Shown here piece after piece: positions 42,245 to 52,651 of a DNA stretch of 64,000 nucleotides. How positions within the stretch are numbered: the stretch's first letter is position 1; each line of letters begins with the position of its first letter. This DNA is from Mesostigma viride (taxonomy: Eukaryota; Streptophyta; Mesostigmatophyceae; Mesostigmatales; Mesostigmataceae). The notes under the pieces were generated by a model. That model worked only from the letters and a program-made list of their open reading frames with translations, made no database searches and was not told the origin of the DNA. The stretch lies in contig RPFO01000050.1 of assembly GCA_009746045.1 (NCBI GenBank), forward strand, positions 5,399,728 through 5,463,727, given 5' to 3'. Position numbers and translations under genes: made by a program.

Positions 42245-42939
42245 TTAACGTTCTTATGAAACGCAATGTGAAGGATATGGTTGCAATGCAGCAATGTGTG
42301 AATATGGTTGGAAACGGAGCTTTGTTAAAATTGGATAATGTTACAGCGCTCACGCACTTGAGGCTTGTATACGCGTTTGCCAAGTCAAGGCAACACACGT
42401 GAGGCGGGCTCGCAAGAGATGCCCAATTGGCACTGGCCTATTCTTTATATACTTGTGCACTGTGCTTTGCTAGTCCTGAGCAGCCTAAGAGGCCTGCTCA
42501 GTATTAACACTCCCAGTACAGTATTCACAACCTGTACAGCGCCCAGATCCTATACAGTAGGTCTGCCATACAGGCACAGTGACCACAGAGTACAGTCACC
42601 ACAGTGATTATTGCATCTGCACCTAGAAGTCCAGGACTAGGCCTGCGGTACCAACAGACCACAGGTTAAGGTTCCTATTTCCTGCGTACGACGTATTAAT
42701 CCAATACCGTCGTAGGTTCAGCACCTAATTCCTGTCAGCCCAGGAATTACTGTCGACCCCATATGTCGTCGGCAAATATTCACATCCGACTTAGAAGAAC
42801 AGCCGGCTCGCGCTCGCGCGCGACCGGGAAGTCGGAACGCCATAACTTTCTTGATACTTGTCGGAATGAACTCGTTCCGGTGCCGCTGGAATCGCAGAGA
42901 AACGCCGAATCAGGATCACGCCAATGCGCTTGGCGTTAA
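42245..42939 (-). repeat. 5' LTR of Copia-M
   Basis: 695 bp, direct repeat of 32367-33061. Inside it (minus strand) follows ctcaaattacaatc, whose first 12 bases are shared with Copia-P. The outer side abuts ctacgcgag. Confidence 0.93.
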
Positions 42940-44599
42940 CTACGCGAGGCGTCATCTGCAAGGTTGCAGTTTGTGCGGTGTGGAGTTATCCATCGTCAAT
43001 CTTTCCAGATTTATATTGCAAAGCTGCAGATTGCTGTCGAGTTCTCTTTATACCGCTTGATGAGCGATTGTGAACGGCGCTGGTGTGGGCGTGTCGGCAG
43101 CTAGAGGGTGAAGTTGTGTCGACTGCGACGAGAGAGCGTCGGCATCTGGGGAGCAGCGAGGAGAAGTTGTTCCTGGTCAATTTTTCGAGTCGCGGGTGAC
43201 GGTGTCGACAAGCGGCAAGGTCGGGGGTGTTGTTGTAATTAATAATGGCAGTGCTGCGCGACGTGATGATTGCATTGCTGCGACGCGAGGACGTCGGGCA
43301 TCGACTGCGGCGAGAGACGGCAGCAAGAAGAGCGGATGGCCAGGCGAAGTATCGCGGGGCGACTAGAATGTCACAGCTAGGCGCGACCGGGCGAGACGCG
43401 AGTATGCTGGCGCGAGTCGCAGGCGACTGGGTATGTCGCGAGCGACCGGCTATGTCGCAGGCGGCAGATCTAGAGTATGTAGAGCGATGGCGAATGATGG
43501 CTGCAGGTTGCAGTTAATTGCATATTTGCTCTCACCATTCCACTGCTATATATGTGGTATGGCGCTATGAGAATCATGGCATTGAGGCCGTGATTGCAGA
43601 ACTCGTGGAGTTTGCAAGGAATTAATGGATGGTGCGTCCATCATTTGGCGCGCGTGTACGTGACTGGCAGGCAGCTCCTACAAGGTCAGCATTTCCTGAG
43701 TCAGCGACTGGCAGGCAGGGATGGTTTTGTTGGTCGGGGGTAGCCGAATAACGTATAAGGCGAGAGCTGAAGGGTTCCCATAGCCGGAGGTCTCGCTGAA
43801 GACGTGCTGTTTCTGGGTCATGTATGCAGTAGCCGAAGCACAGTTGTGCTGTTCTGCGTGTGAAGGGGCTTGAGGGCCAAGTAACATGCCGTTTTCTCCA
43901 CCGCTTGTATGTTGAGTGTGTCCCCGAGCGGGTGTTGAGTACATCATTCCTGTTTAGGGATATGTGAGGGACAGCCCCAGGCTCGGTCTAGCATGGTGTT
44001 GCTATTCCTTGAAGCATGAACACACTGGGGGATCAGATGCTGAATGTGTTTCCAAAATTACTGCAATAATTTGACGGTTGTTGGTGACTGGCCTGTTTGC
44101 ACAGGGTCAGGTTGAGCTCCCATGTGATCTCTGTATTGATGTGTGAGGGTGGGCAACTCACAGCATTGTGCAGAATGCCCCTGGTCTAGTGCATGACAGG
44201 GAAGGGCACCCTTATTACAGTTGTATAAGGGTGTGGATAAGGGCCTCGCGGTTGGCCGTTACCACCATGTGCTGGTGTGTAATTAGTGATCGAGACCCAG
44301 GAAGTACCTCTTCTGGATTGAAGTGTGGGAAGGGTCTAACAAGTGTTCGGTTTGATGTTTTGATTTGTGCCAACAATCTGAAGTCAAGCATTTGCATCTG
44401 ATCGATTTTCAAGGTTTAGGCAGCTGGGCTTGGCGTGGTGAGCCAGGTGGAAACCAGTTGGCCATAAACGCTTTGAGTGGTTTTGGAAACATCACCTTAG
44501 CAATAATATGCCTGTTCTGTGATCAGCCATTCAAGGACAGGTAAGCTGATGGGAGTCAGTTATACCTGGGTACCTGAGCTTTGCCAGCTGCAGGTGTAA
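42940..44599 (+). other. Copia-P internal sequence, no recognisable gene
   Basis: Begins with the second ctacgcgag and continues the leader interrupted at 32366. A 90-codon frame at 43245-43517 is Arg/Ala rich and unlike the Copia-M or Copia-N extra ORF. No gag or integrase motif is visible. The position corresponds to extra ORF through integrase in Copia-M, so this part is deleted or very decayed. Confidence 0.5.
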
Positions 44600-44990
44600 T
44601 GCAGAGGATCAGTTTGCTACAGCTGTATCGAGGCCCCAGGGTGACCCTGGCCAGGCCCCTGGGGTACCTTCATATACGGTGGTTGGGCAAGCAGACAGGC
44701 AGGCTGCACCCCTGGATTGATCGGCCAAACACCAGGCCTGATCGGGTGTGCGCCTATAACTGCGTTGGGAGGATTCCCAGAGAGATTTTAATGTTGTGGT
44801 CTTGGCTAGGCAAAGCACAAGACGGTGCCAAGATGGCTAGCATGCTCATCCAGGTGCTACGTCCTGAGGCTGCTAACATTAAAGTGGATACCAATGCTCA
44901 GGTCTCTGACATGGGATCTTGGTCAGCATACAGGAGAACTGCTGGTCGGTGAGCCAAGTTGCCCCTGGGTGTCTAGCTTTGTGTTGGGAC
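44600..44990 (+). pseudogene. Copia-P remnant: pre-protease linker and retropepsin-like start
   Basis: Aligns with the minus strand at about 35700-36055 of Copia-M: the Pro-rich linker (gtgaccctggccaggcccct, then tacggtggttgggcaagcag) and VDTNAQVSDMG. It then shifts frame, and the matching GELLVGEPSCPWVS is found near 44920-44980. The same D-T-N tripeptide as in Copia-M makes the substitution a family trait rather than a single mutation. Confidence 0.75.
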
Positions 44991-46409
44991 ACACGTGGAA
45001 AGGGCCTCAACATGCCTTAGGGGAAAATTAACAGTTGGTTAATAAACCCTAACTTTCCAGTGTTAATGGAAAACTGATGATACCCGATATGCACTGGCAG
45101 GTTGCCAGAAAATATAACCGTTGGCAGCATTGCTCCTCATCCAAGCAGTGTTCATGGTATATTCTGCAATATCACTCCTGTATTTACAGTTTATCCATAA
45201 TAGTGTTCCCCCATACTATGTACAAGACCTGCAGGGTCTGTTGCAAGGGGGTTCCTAATCCTGGATTCTCCAGTGTGGGACGTTGGAGTGTTGCTGGGTC
45301 CAGAGTTCTGTGTCTGCGAGTGAACCTGAGATGCTGTCAGCTTCAGCTGCCTGATACCTGTCGAGCTTGAAGGTGATGAACCAGAAATCCAGAAATCCAG
45401 ATTTCCAGAATTCAAGAGTTCCAGAGTTCCAGAGATTCCAGTTTCCAGAGATGCAGACCAGTGTCCTGAGGGGGCTAATAATATTGTCAAGTGGATCCAG
45501 ATTTTCCTGTTGAGTTCAGGCTGTCAGAGTGGCAGGAGGTAACTACCTGAGTGTTGCCAGGGGATACATACATGGCTGAGTGCCAGATTTATATTGGTCT
45601 CCCGTTTTGGCAGTTGCTTACATATATGGTTTCTTGTAGCAACCATGCTGCTTTGGGGAATTATTATGTCCTCAAAAAGAAAGAAAATGTTGGAACAGTG
45701 CAGCATGTTCTAAGTTGGCTACCAGATGGAGAAGAAACCAGATTATGTTTGAAGGGTTGGCACAAGCTTCCTGAAGAAAATTTCCAGTCTACAACAAGGT
45801 CCGGGACTATGGAGCCTGCAGAGGATGCTTCAAGAGCAATCTGAAACCTGCTGAATGCTGAAGGCCGACTGTGGAGGGTATATACAGATCAGCATCTGCA
45901 TACGTGAGTTGCTGATGATGGATGTGTGATTCCAGTTGACCCTGTCCCTGGCCTGTGCATGTTCAGATTGATTGCTGTATGACAATCAGCATATGGAAGT
46001 TGTGATGGTTCCCAGGTGTGTTGCTGTAAAACCATAGGATTTGGTTTCCTCCTAGTTTGGAGTTGGCTGGCCTGGAAGTTATGATTGATCCCAGATGTGA
46101 TGCTGTGAAACCACATAGTTTGGTTGTCTCCTCATTATGGAGTTGGCTGGTCTTGGGATGATTTACTCTGTCCACGACTGTTTTGCTGTAAAACCATGGA
46201 TTTGGTTTCTCCCAGGGTGATATGGGAGTTGGCTGGTCTGAGGACATGTTTCAGGGACTGAAAACCTTACTGATGTTTGACCTGGGTGTTACACTGTCAG
46301 ATGTGATATGGATCTGTGCACGAGGTAGCCCAAGGTTGGCTCCACGGTGTGGTGCCTTATTCAGCCTGGGTGGGGTTTTCTTCTCAGTGCCTCTATCATC
46401 TGATGCTTA
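44991..46409 (+). other. Copia-P remnant without recognisable gene; short repeats
   Basis: No coherent ORF; expected RT not found. Contains a run of ccagaaatccagaaatccag-type repeats at about 45385-45450, and three degenerate copies of a roughly 90-bp unit at 45960-46245 (each with ctgtaaaaccatNgatttggtt and ggagttggctgg). It ends at the TA where the 5.2-kb element inserted. Confidence 0.55.
45960..46245. repeat. Degenerate ~90-bp tandem repeat (three copies)
   Basis: Each copy carries ttgctgtaaaaccat or tgctgtgaaaccac, followed by tttggttNctcc and gagttggctgg. The copies differ by substitutions and small indels, so the array is older than the other satellites here. Confidence 0.7.
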
Positions 46410-46446
46410 CAGTACCAACCCGCGGTAACGCAACTAGTTACGCAAC
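46410..46446 (+). repeat. Left TIR of TA-flanked element
   Basis: 37 bp beginning cagtaccaacccgcgg and ending agttacgcaac; the reverse complement is at 51548-51584. It contains an internal palindromic gttgcgtaactagttacgcaac-like core (gcaactagttacgc region). Confidence 0.93.
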
Positions 46447-47109
46447 TAATCAAAAAAAATTAAATGACGTATTTATATGAAGGAAGTGTAGGGCTATCCA
46501 ACGCCACCTTCCGTTGCGTAAAAGCTTATGTCTACAGAAAGATACGGGGTCAGGAAGAATCGCCATAGCCAGTTCCGCAAGTGGCACTCACCGATTTTGC
46601 GGTTCCGCAACGAGGGAGAAACGGGGAGAAACGCAACAAACATGGGGTACCCTCGATGTAGGGGCCAATAATGAACTGACGCGTTGCGGTTAAAAAGGAT
46701 GCGGCGGAAGTCAGAAGTCTGAAATTCGATCCTCAGTTATTTACGTCTGGCTTCCTCGTATTTACGAAAGGTGCGTAAGGGCTGCCACCGGTACGTACAG
46801 CCGCCATGGCATATCGACGTGTTAAAATTTGGCATACACGCCAAAATTAATTTTGCCCGACAGGCTCATGAAATATAATGTGTTCGCTTGGACTGTTTAT
46901 ATGTACTGAAAGCATAGCATCATTGACGATGGCTTGTGCGAAATCCTCACATTAATATGTAAAGTACTAATCGTGGATCGGACGTGCATAACGTGCATGT
47001 ACCAAAAAATTTGTGGGCGCGGTGTACGTATTTTTCACACTTGATCATCGTGAACCGGCGTGTACCCTCGTCCGGCGCACGCATTACATACTACATACAC
47101 GTGTACGTA

Positions 47110-47191
47110 CGACAGGACAACAGCTATCTATCAATGATGATAGATAGCTGTTTGTCCTGTCGGTCATTGATAGATAGCTGTTGTCCTGTCG
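47110..47191. repeat. Three-arm inverted repeat
   Basis: The arm cgacaggacaacagctatct (continuing atcaatga) is followed by its reverse complement, and then by a second reverse-complement arm (tcattgatagatagctgttg, then tcctgtcg). Arms are about 27 bases and nearly perfect. Such DNA or its transcript can form strong hairpins. Confidence 0.85.
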
Positions 47192-47517
47192 GAGATAGTA
47201 CAACAATTACAATACATTATCACTTGATCTTAGCTTGCAATTTATAAACATTAAATCATCATTTTTAAAAGGAACAAATATAATTGATCATCCACAAGTC
47301 CGCCTGTAAGTGGGTGCACACGGGTGTACACTACGGGTGTACACAGGTGTACACGCCGGGTGTATTATGTAGTAGAAACAGCCCGGTACATGCTCTACTA
47401 CCAGTCTGCCACACGCTAAGTGTCGTTGGTAAAACTAGGCATTTCAGGCTATTTTTGGCATACCTGGGTCACCTTAACTGTTATATGGAAATAAACTAAC
47501 ACCCATTTCACCGGAAA

Positions 47518-47760
47518 GTGTCGTTGGTATGTAGCTAGTGGCGTGACCCACAACGTCGTTGTGGGTCACGCTCCACTTCGGTCTACTGCCACACGCCGTG
47601 TCGGCGCTTGGTATCTACATCTATGTGGTGGCGTGACCCACAACGTCGTTGTGGGTCACGCTCCACTTCGGTCTATGTACTGCCATGCCACACGCTAAGT
47701 GTCGGCGCTTGGTATGTAAGCTTACTGTATTTAGTCATTTTAGTGGCGTGATCCACAACG
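47518..47760. repeat. 90-bp tandem repeat carrying a 31-bp palindrome
   Basis: The palindrome gcgtgacccacaacg-t-cgttgtgggtcacgc occurs at 47541-47571 and 47631-47661 (period 90). A third degenerate half is near 47744. The units also share ctccacttcggtct, gccacacg and gtgtcggcgcttggtat. Confidence 0.85.
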
Positions 47761-47859
47761 AAGCCGATACATGTGTACCCTCATCTGACACTTATGTACT
47801 AATACCGTCTCTGACACATATGTAAGTACTAATAATGCCGTCTCCCAAGGTACGCAATC

Positions 47860-48260
47860 TACCGACTTGCGTGCTCAAGGGGCCGGTTTTCCCCCGGGTG
47901 CGCACTTATCAGAATCGCACGACCACACCGCGCGCAACCTGGAGTGTGCGTTTGAAAGAAAACAATGCCATTTCCAAAGGTGTAGGTACGCAATCTATCG
48001 ACTTTACTAGGGAGTGCGTAACTAGGGAGTGCGCAAGGGGCCGGTTTCCCCCCGGGTGCGCACTTCTCAGAATCGCACAACCACACCGCGCGCAACCTGG
48101 AGTGTGCGTTTGAAAGAAAACAATGCCATTTCCAAAGGTGTAGGTACGCAATCTATCGACTTTACTAGGGAGTGCGTAACGAGGGAGTGCGCAAGGGGCC
48201 GGTTTCCCCCCGGGTGCGCACTTCTCAGAATCGCACGACCACACCGTGCAACCTGAAGTG
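47860..48260. repeat. 158-bp tandem repeat (about 2.5 copies)
   Basis: The marker ggccggttt recurs at 47881, 48039 and 48197. Each unit has gggtgcgcacttNtcagaat, gcgcgcaacctggagtgtgc and ccatttccaaaggtg. Open frames here are repeat by-products. Confidence 0.88.
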
Positions 48261-48269
48261 CGTGAATTG

Positions 48270-48850
48270 GCACCGTGCGCGTTTCGGAAATGCACGACTT
48301 AGCCATGGCGGCTTTGCACCCGTGCTTGCAATTTACTGTACGTTTGCGGACGAATTTCCCGGCCAAACTCAGGAAATAGAGCTTATACGTCCCAAATATG
48401 ATTCGGATCAATTTTTAGCTCGCGGGGATGCGATTTACCACGTGCCGTCAGTGTTCTTGCTGGGAAAAACTGCGATCAGGCAGGTTCGACGGAATTGATT
48501 ACTACAAGTGCTTTACGGCGCAACCCGGCGGGTGTCTAGGTTTATTTAATTACTTGTTATCATGCATCGTCGTTGAATATAGGCAGCGGCAGTAAAGATT
48601 TGACGATTTTGACCACTCTGTCACATCACAGCTTGTGTGCCGCAAAGTGCCGCTTTTGCGGGCACTGCCTGGGCCAAGGTAACGTTAGCCATGCAAGGTA
48701 TGGCTGGTTTATCGTTCCCCCATGGTTTCCTGACGTTTGTAAATGAATTTAATCTTGTGAGGCGTTGTCACTTTTCAGCCTTGATGATCTTTCTCGACCG
48801 TTGCCTGGCCCTCTCTAAAGCCCTCTTTTTTTACCATGCAAATGCCACAC
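48270..48850. repeat. Block shared with the TTAA-flanked element
   Basis: Clearly similar to 14880-15430 in the piggyBac-like element: both have gccatggcggctt, ccaaactcaggaaat, ttcttgctggaaaaaactgc/ttcttgctgggaaaaactgc, gcctgggccaaggtaacg and ttgcctggcc/atggcctggcc in the same order. A minus-strand peptide (FLSLVRKFERKRK against FLSLAGKFVRKRT) is partly conserved, but a stop in one copy argues against a present-day protein. Confidence 0.75.
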
Positions 48851-49129
48851 CATGGTGTGGTAGTGCATGTTTCTAACGCTAAATGCGTTGAATAACATTC
48901 ATAGATGTTATTTATTCTTTTGCTACGTTCATATTGCGTGATTGTTTGGCCATGGGCTGCTTCAAGGGTGCTTTCAAGCTTATACGGGTGATAGAAAATC
49001 TTGGTGACAAACCATGGGCATAATGTGCCAGTCAGTATGCTGGCCATGTCATGTCAAAATAAACAGTTTAGCCAGGAGGAGGAGGATTATAAGATGCTGA
49101 GCTGGGCTTACAACTGTTTAGGGTTTAGG

Positions 49130-49320
49130 GTTGTGATGGTTGGATGGTTGGGGGCTGCAGCTAGCGTGCGTGGATAAATAGTGGTTGGATGGTGAGGATT
49201 TGCTGCCATGTGTGCATGGATGGTGGTGGGATGGTGGGGGGTTGCAGCCATGCATGCGTGGATGGTGGTGGGATGGTGGGGGGTGCAGCCATGCGTGCAT
49301 GGATGGTGGTTGCAACTGCC
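49130..49320. repeat. ~42-bp satellite, inverted orientation
   Basis: Units like gcagccatgcgtgcatggat followed by ggtggtgggatggtgggg; they are the reverse complement of those at 49830-50400. Two TTTAGGG units precede it at about 49119-49132. Confidence 0.8.
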
Positions 49321-49367
49321 CATTGTTCATGATCCAGGAAATTTACGGCTAGACTATGCGAAGTTGA

Positions 49368-49727
49368 ATTGAATTATTTAAATTGAATAGAATTGAATTG
49401 AACTGAACTGACTTGAATTGAATTGAATTGAATTGAATTGAATTGAATTGAATTGAATTGAATTGAATTGAATTGAATTGAATTGAATTGAATTGAATTG
49501 AATTGAATTGAATTGAATTGAATTGAATTGAATTGAATTGAATTGAATTGAATTGAATTGAATTGAATTGAATTGAATTGAATTGTCAATTGAATTGTCA
49601 ATTGAGTTGTCAATTGAATTGTCAATTGAGTTGTCAATTGAATTGTCAATTGAGTTGTCAATTGAATTGTCAATTGAATTGTCAATTGAATTGTCAATTG
49701 AATTGTCAATTGTCAATTGTCAATTGA
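49368..49727. repeat. AATTG pentanucleotide array
   Basis: About 175 bp of nearly pure GAATT/AATTG, then a higher-order variant with caattgaattgt units to 49727. No stop in three minus frames because of the 5-bp unit; not coding. Confidence 0.97.
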
Positions 49728-49829
49728 ACTAAATTTCGTCTCATTTAATCAGTAAGCTTACTTTAATCCATTAATTATAATCCATGACTTAGAAGTATCA
49801 AGAAGTCCCTACATCCCCACCATCAAGGA

Positions 49830-50400
49830 CTCCCTACACCCCCATCATCCAACTACCATCCACGCACGCATGGCTGCAACCCCCCACTATCAAACCATCA
49901 TCCACGCACACATGGCTGCAGCCCACCACCATCAAACAACCATTAATGCATGCATGGCAGCATCCCCCCACCATCCAACCACCATCCACGCATGCATGGC
50001 TGCACCCCCCACCATCCAACCACCATCCACGCACACATGGCTGCAACCCCCCATCTTCCAACCACCATCCACGCACACATGGCTGCAACCCCCCACCATC
50101 AAACCACCATCGGCACGCATGCATGGCAGCAAAACCTCACCATCCAACCACCATCCACGCATGCATGGCTGAACCCCCCACAATCCAACCACCATCCACG
50201 CACAACACATGGCTGCAACCCCCCACCATCCAACCATCATCCACGCACACATGGCTGCAGCCCACCACCATCAAACAACCATTAGTGCATGCATGGCAGC
50301 AATCCCTCGCCATCCAACCACCATCCACACACGCATTGCTGCAGCCCCCCACCATTCAAGCACCATCCACGCACATACGCCATCACCTCCTACAGTAATG
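49830..50400. repeat. ~42-bp satellite, direct orientation
   Basis: At least twelve copies of a unit like accatccacgcacacatggc followed by tgcaacccccc, period 41-43. With 49130-49320 it forms a large inverted repeat with the AATTG array in the loop. Confidence 0.88.
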
Positions 50401-50469
50401 TCCAACCACCATCCACAAAGCACGGGGCTTATGGATTACAAGGCATTCAGCACGCCTGAATGCATGTAA

Positions 50470-51547
50470 GGCATGGACCACAAAATTTGCAGATGGCATG
50501 CTGAGAAAAGTAAAATCTGATTAAAATGTAGCAATGCCGTTAATAACAGCAATAACGCCTAGAAACTGACCAGTCTTTTGCACGCTTCTTGGAACAAGGA
50601 CGCCGCCACCAGGCAGGTCAGGTCGGTTTCCTGACTACGCAATATAGACTCTCTAATACAAACTTTAAAAAATAAATGAAGCACGTGCAGCAAAATCAAT
50701 GTCTTCCTGGCCAGTTCTCGACAATCTTACAAGCACGCCACCGGAAACGTTAGTCAAAATAGCAAAAGCTGCGGGAAATTTGGCGAGGAAACAAAACGGC
50801 GAACAAAACGGTAAGAACATCCCGGAGATGACGCTAAAACCAAGCCATAACGGACTGTTCAAGCGCAAACAGATTGGTAGATGAGGTGCAGAAAAAGAGC
50901 CTTCCGCAGCAGGCCTGATTACCTGCCTGGCACGCGAGGAAAGCGAGTTAACCATGGCAGGCTGGAATGCGCTTCGCGCAGGCCTGCTTACTTTACCTCC
51001 GAAGGAAACCGGAAATGGCCACAAATCAAAGCTAATTCGCTTGATTCCTATTTCCTCACTTTAAACCCCTCCCTTCTGCGTCGTTCAATACCAGGAATCT
51101 TGGCTATCACTCTGGCAAGAAGCCAATCTAATATATTCATCGCGGCCAGATTTGCGAATCAGACCCCCTCGCAACCGTGGGTTAAAGAAGGGCAGCGGTC
51201 TTTCATACCTAATGCATATTTCGTCAACAAAACATCTTTTGGAGTATCTTTCATACAGCATCGATCTCCATAACTTTTTTGCATTTCGGCCGACAAATTA
51301 GGCAAGTTTTCATGGAACGCGCACCGCCATGGCCACCTTCGCACGTATACACTACACAGCCAGGCCCCTTTTACGTTCTGTACTTCTGTAGGTACATTAC
51401 GTGTTGGGCCGGTGGTCAGCTCGTAACAAGTCTGTCAGTCTGTCTCGTGCGGAACTTCAAGTACGAAATTCGCCACCACTTTGGGCCGTATCGGTCCTTG
51501 GTAGTTACGCAACAAACATTCGATCGGTCGCCGTGGAAAGTACCATT
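50470..51547. other. Right internal part of TA-flanked element, no gene seen
   Basis: No ORF above about 130 codons and none protein-like. cgcaacaaacat near 51508 also occurs near 46634 in the left part, both in direct orientation. Otherwise nothing recognised. Confidence 0.55.
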
Positions 51548-51584
51548 GTTGCGTAACTAGTTGCGTTACCGCGGGTTGGTACTG
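51548..51584 (-). repeat. Right TIR of TA-flanked element
   Basis: Reverse complement of 46410-46446, followed by the TA at 51585-51586. Confidence 0.93.
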
Positions 51585-51682
51585 TATGTGTACCCTGCAA
51601 TGATGGTTGCTTCATGGTTATCAGTATGGTTGTTCCTGAATGAGTTTCAGCCTGACATGTACAGTTTGTATGTGAGGGTTGA

Positions 51683-52371
51683 TGTAACGAACCCATCCGG
51701 GTCGTGCGAAAGATCCTATGTTAGGGTGGTTAATATGGAAATCTGGGTCAACCGCTCACCACTCTCCGGGAGTGGTATTAACGGAGCAGTTGCGGCATTT
51801 ACACTGCTACGGCTCACGGTGATTAATATTGCATTAATCTACACAACCCACATTCAGGATAGAGCCACCAAATGCAGTTGGAATTATGCCCCAGGTTCAG
51901 ACAGGTGATAACACACACTTTATTCCGAACCAAGAGGACGAGACTCTCGTCCTCGGACCAATTTCACCTAGGTCTGCCACCAAGCTGGCAAGGGGCGCCG
52001 ACATGGCGCCGACCTTCCAGCGAATTCCAAAGCATGCAGTCCACACAAGATCCTCGGGTCGACATCGACCCCCGCCAGCTGGCTACAGAATCCACGCATG
52101 AGTACAATATCTCAACCAGCTGTAAAGTACGCAGCGCGGCGCGAATGCACCGGCCTACTAGCTCTAGAAGATCTCGAACATCAACCTAGGCCCAAAATAA
52201 CCGGTCCGAATCACACAAACTATCATAGTTCCATACAAAAATCCTGACCAAGGGACAATTCCCAAATTAAGTCCCGAAATGAATCCCAAAGTCCTACGGA
52301 CTATGACAACAAGCCAAAATACATAATTTATTCCATTGTTGCGCCCGTTCCAAAGGGTCGGGTTCGCAACA
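51683..52371 (-). repeat. 3' LTR of Gypsy-B
   Basis: 689 bp. It matches 62526-63218 except that the latter has TATGTA where this copy has TA (52187-52188). Two small ORFs inside are repeated in the other LTR and are not genes. Confidence 0.95.
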
Positions 52372-52393
52372 CTCCTCCCCCTCCCCGGGGGAC
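52372..52393 (-). other. Polypurine tract of Gypsy-B
   Basis: On the minus strand cccccggggagggggaggag directly precedes the 3' LTR, fixing its boundary. Confidence 0.85.
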
Positions 52394-52651
52394 GGTAGTC
52401 CCTACCGTCATGTAGATAAGGCCCAGCAACTAAAGGGAGAAAGCACACAACAAACATGTTACTAACCACACATGGTTACTCTACTTGCCTCGCAGGGCAA
52501 AAATTCAGGTTGACCATAGGGGTACTATGTCCCAGCCCATGTTCACCCATCAGACTAGTAAAACCAATTCCCCCAGAACTTGCCACACAAGGACAAGTTT
52601 TGACGTAGTCAAATAGTGGAATTCTTCCAACCACACTTCCGACCTTCTTGG

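Larger units (their letters stand above)
32367..42939 (-). mobile_element. Copia-M: complete copia-like element with unusual domain order
   Basis: Two direct 695-bp LTRs bracket a minus-strand coding region: extra ORF, gag, UGA, integrase, retropepsin-like domain, RT, RNase H, purine tract. LTR ends are TTAACG and CGTTAA rather than TG and CA. The flanks share ctacgcgag (32358-32366 and 42940-42948); because both LTRs are followed by CTC on the inner side, the true duplication is 6 to 9 bp. The LTRs look nearly identical (one T/C difference noticed near 33035/42903), so insertion is recent. A 2.5-kb element splits its integrase. Confidence 0.9.
46410..51584. mobile_element. 5.2-kb TA-flanked element with 37-bp TIRs (Tc1/mariner-like)
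   Basis: Flanked by TA at 46408-46409 and 51585-51586. The terminal inverted repeats match over 37 bp, starting cagtaccaacccgcgg. TA target and CAGT ends are typical of Tc1/mariner elements. No transposase-like ORF is present. The interior is mostly satellite and palindromic DNA: hairpins at 47110, palindromic tandems at 47541, 158-bp tandems at 47860, a block shared with the TTAA element, and an AATTG array between inverted 42-bp satellites. It inserted in Copia-P. Confidence 0.82.

Noticed and set aside
47300-48260. CRISPR-like array
   Set aside because: The repeats are contiguous tandems without unique spacers of constant size, within a eukaryotic transposon.
49119-49132. Interstitial telomere (TTTAGGG)
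   Set aside because: Only two units, far too short to call telomeric; noted only as a weak hint about lineage.
49374-49716. Minus-strand frames rich in QFNSI and IDNS
   Set aside because: By-products of the AATTG array with no stop in the unit.
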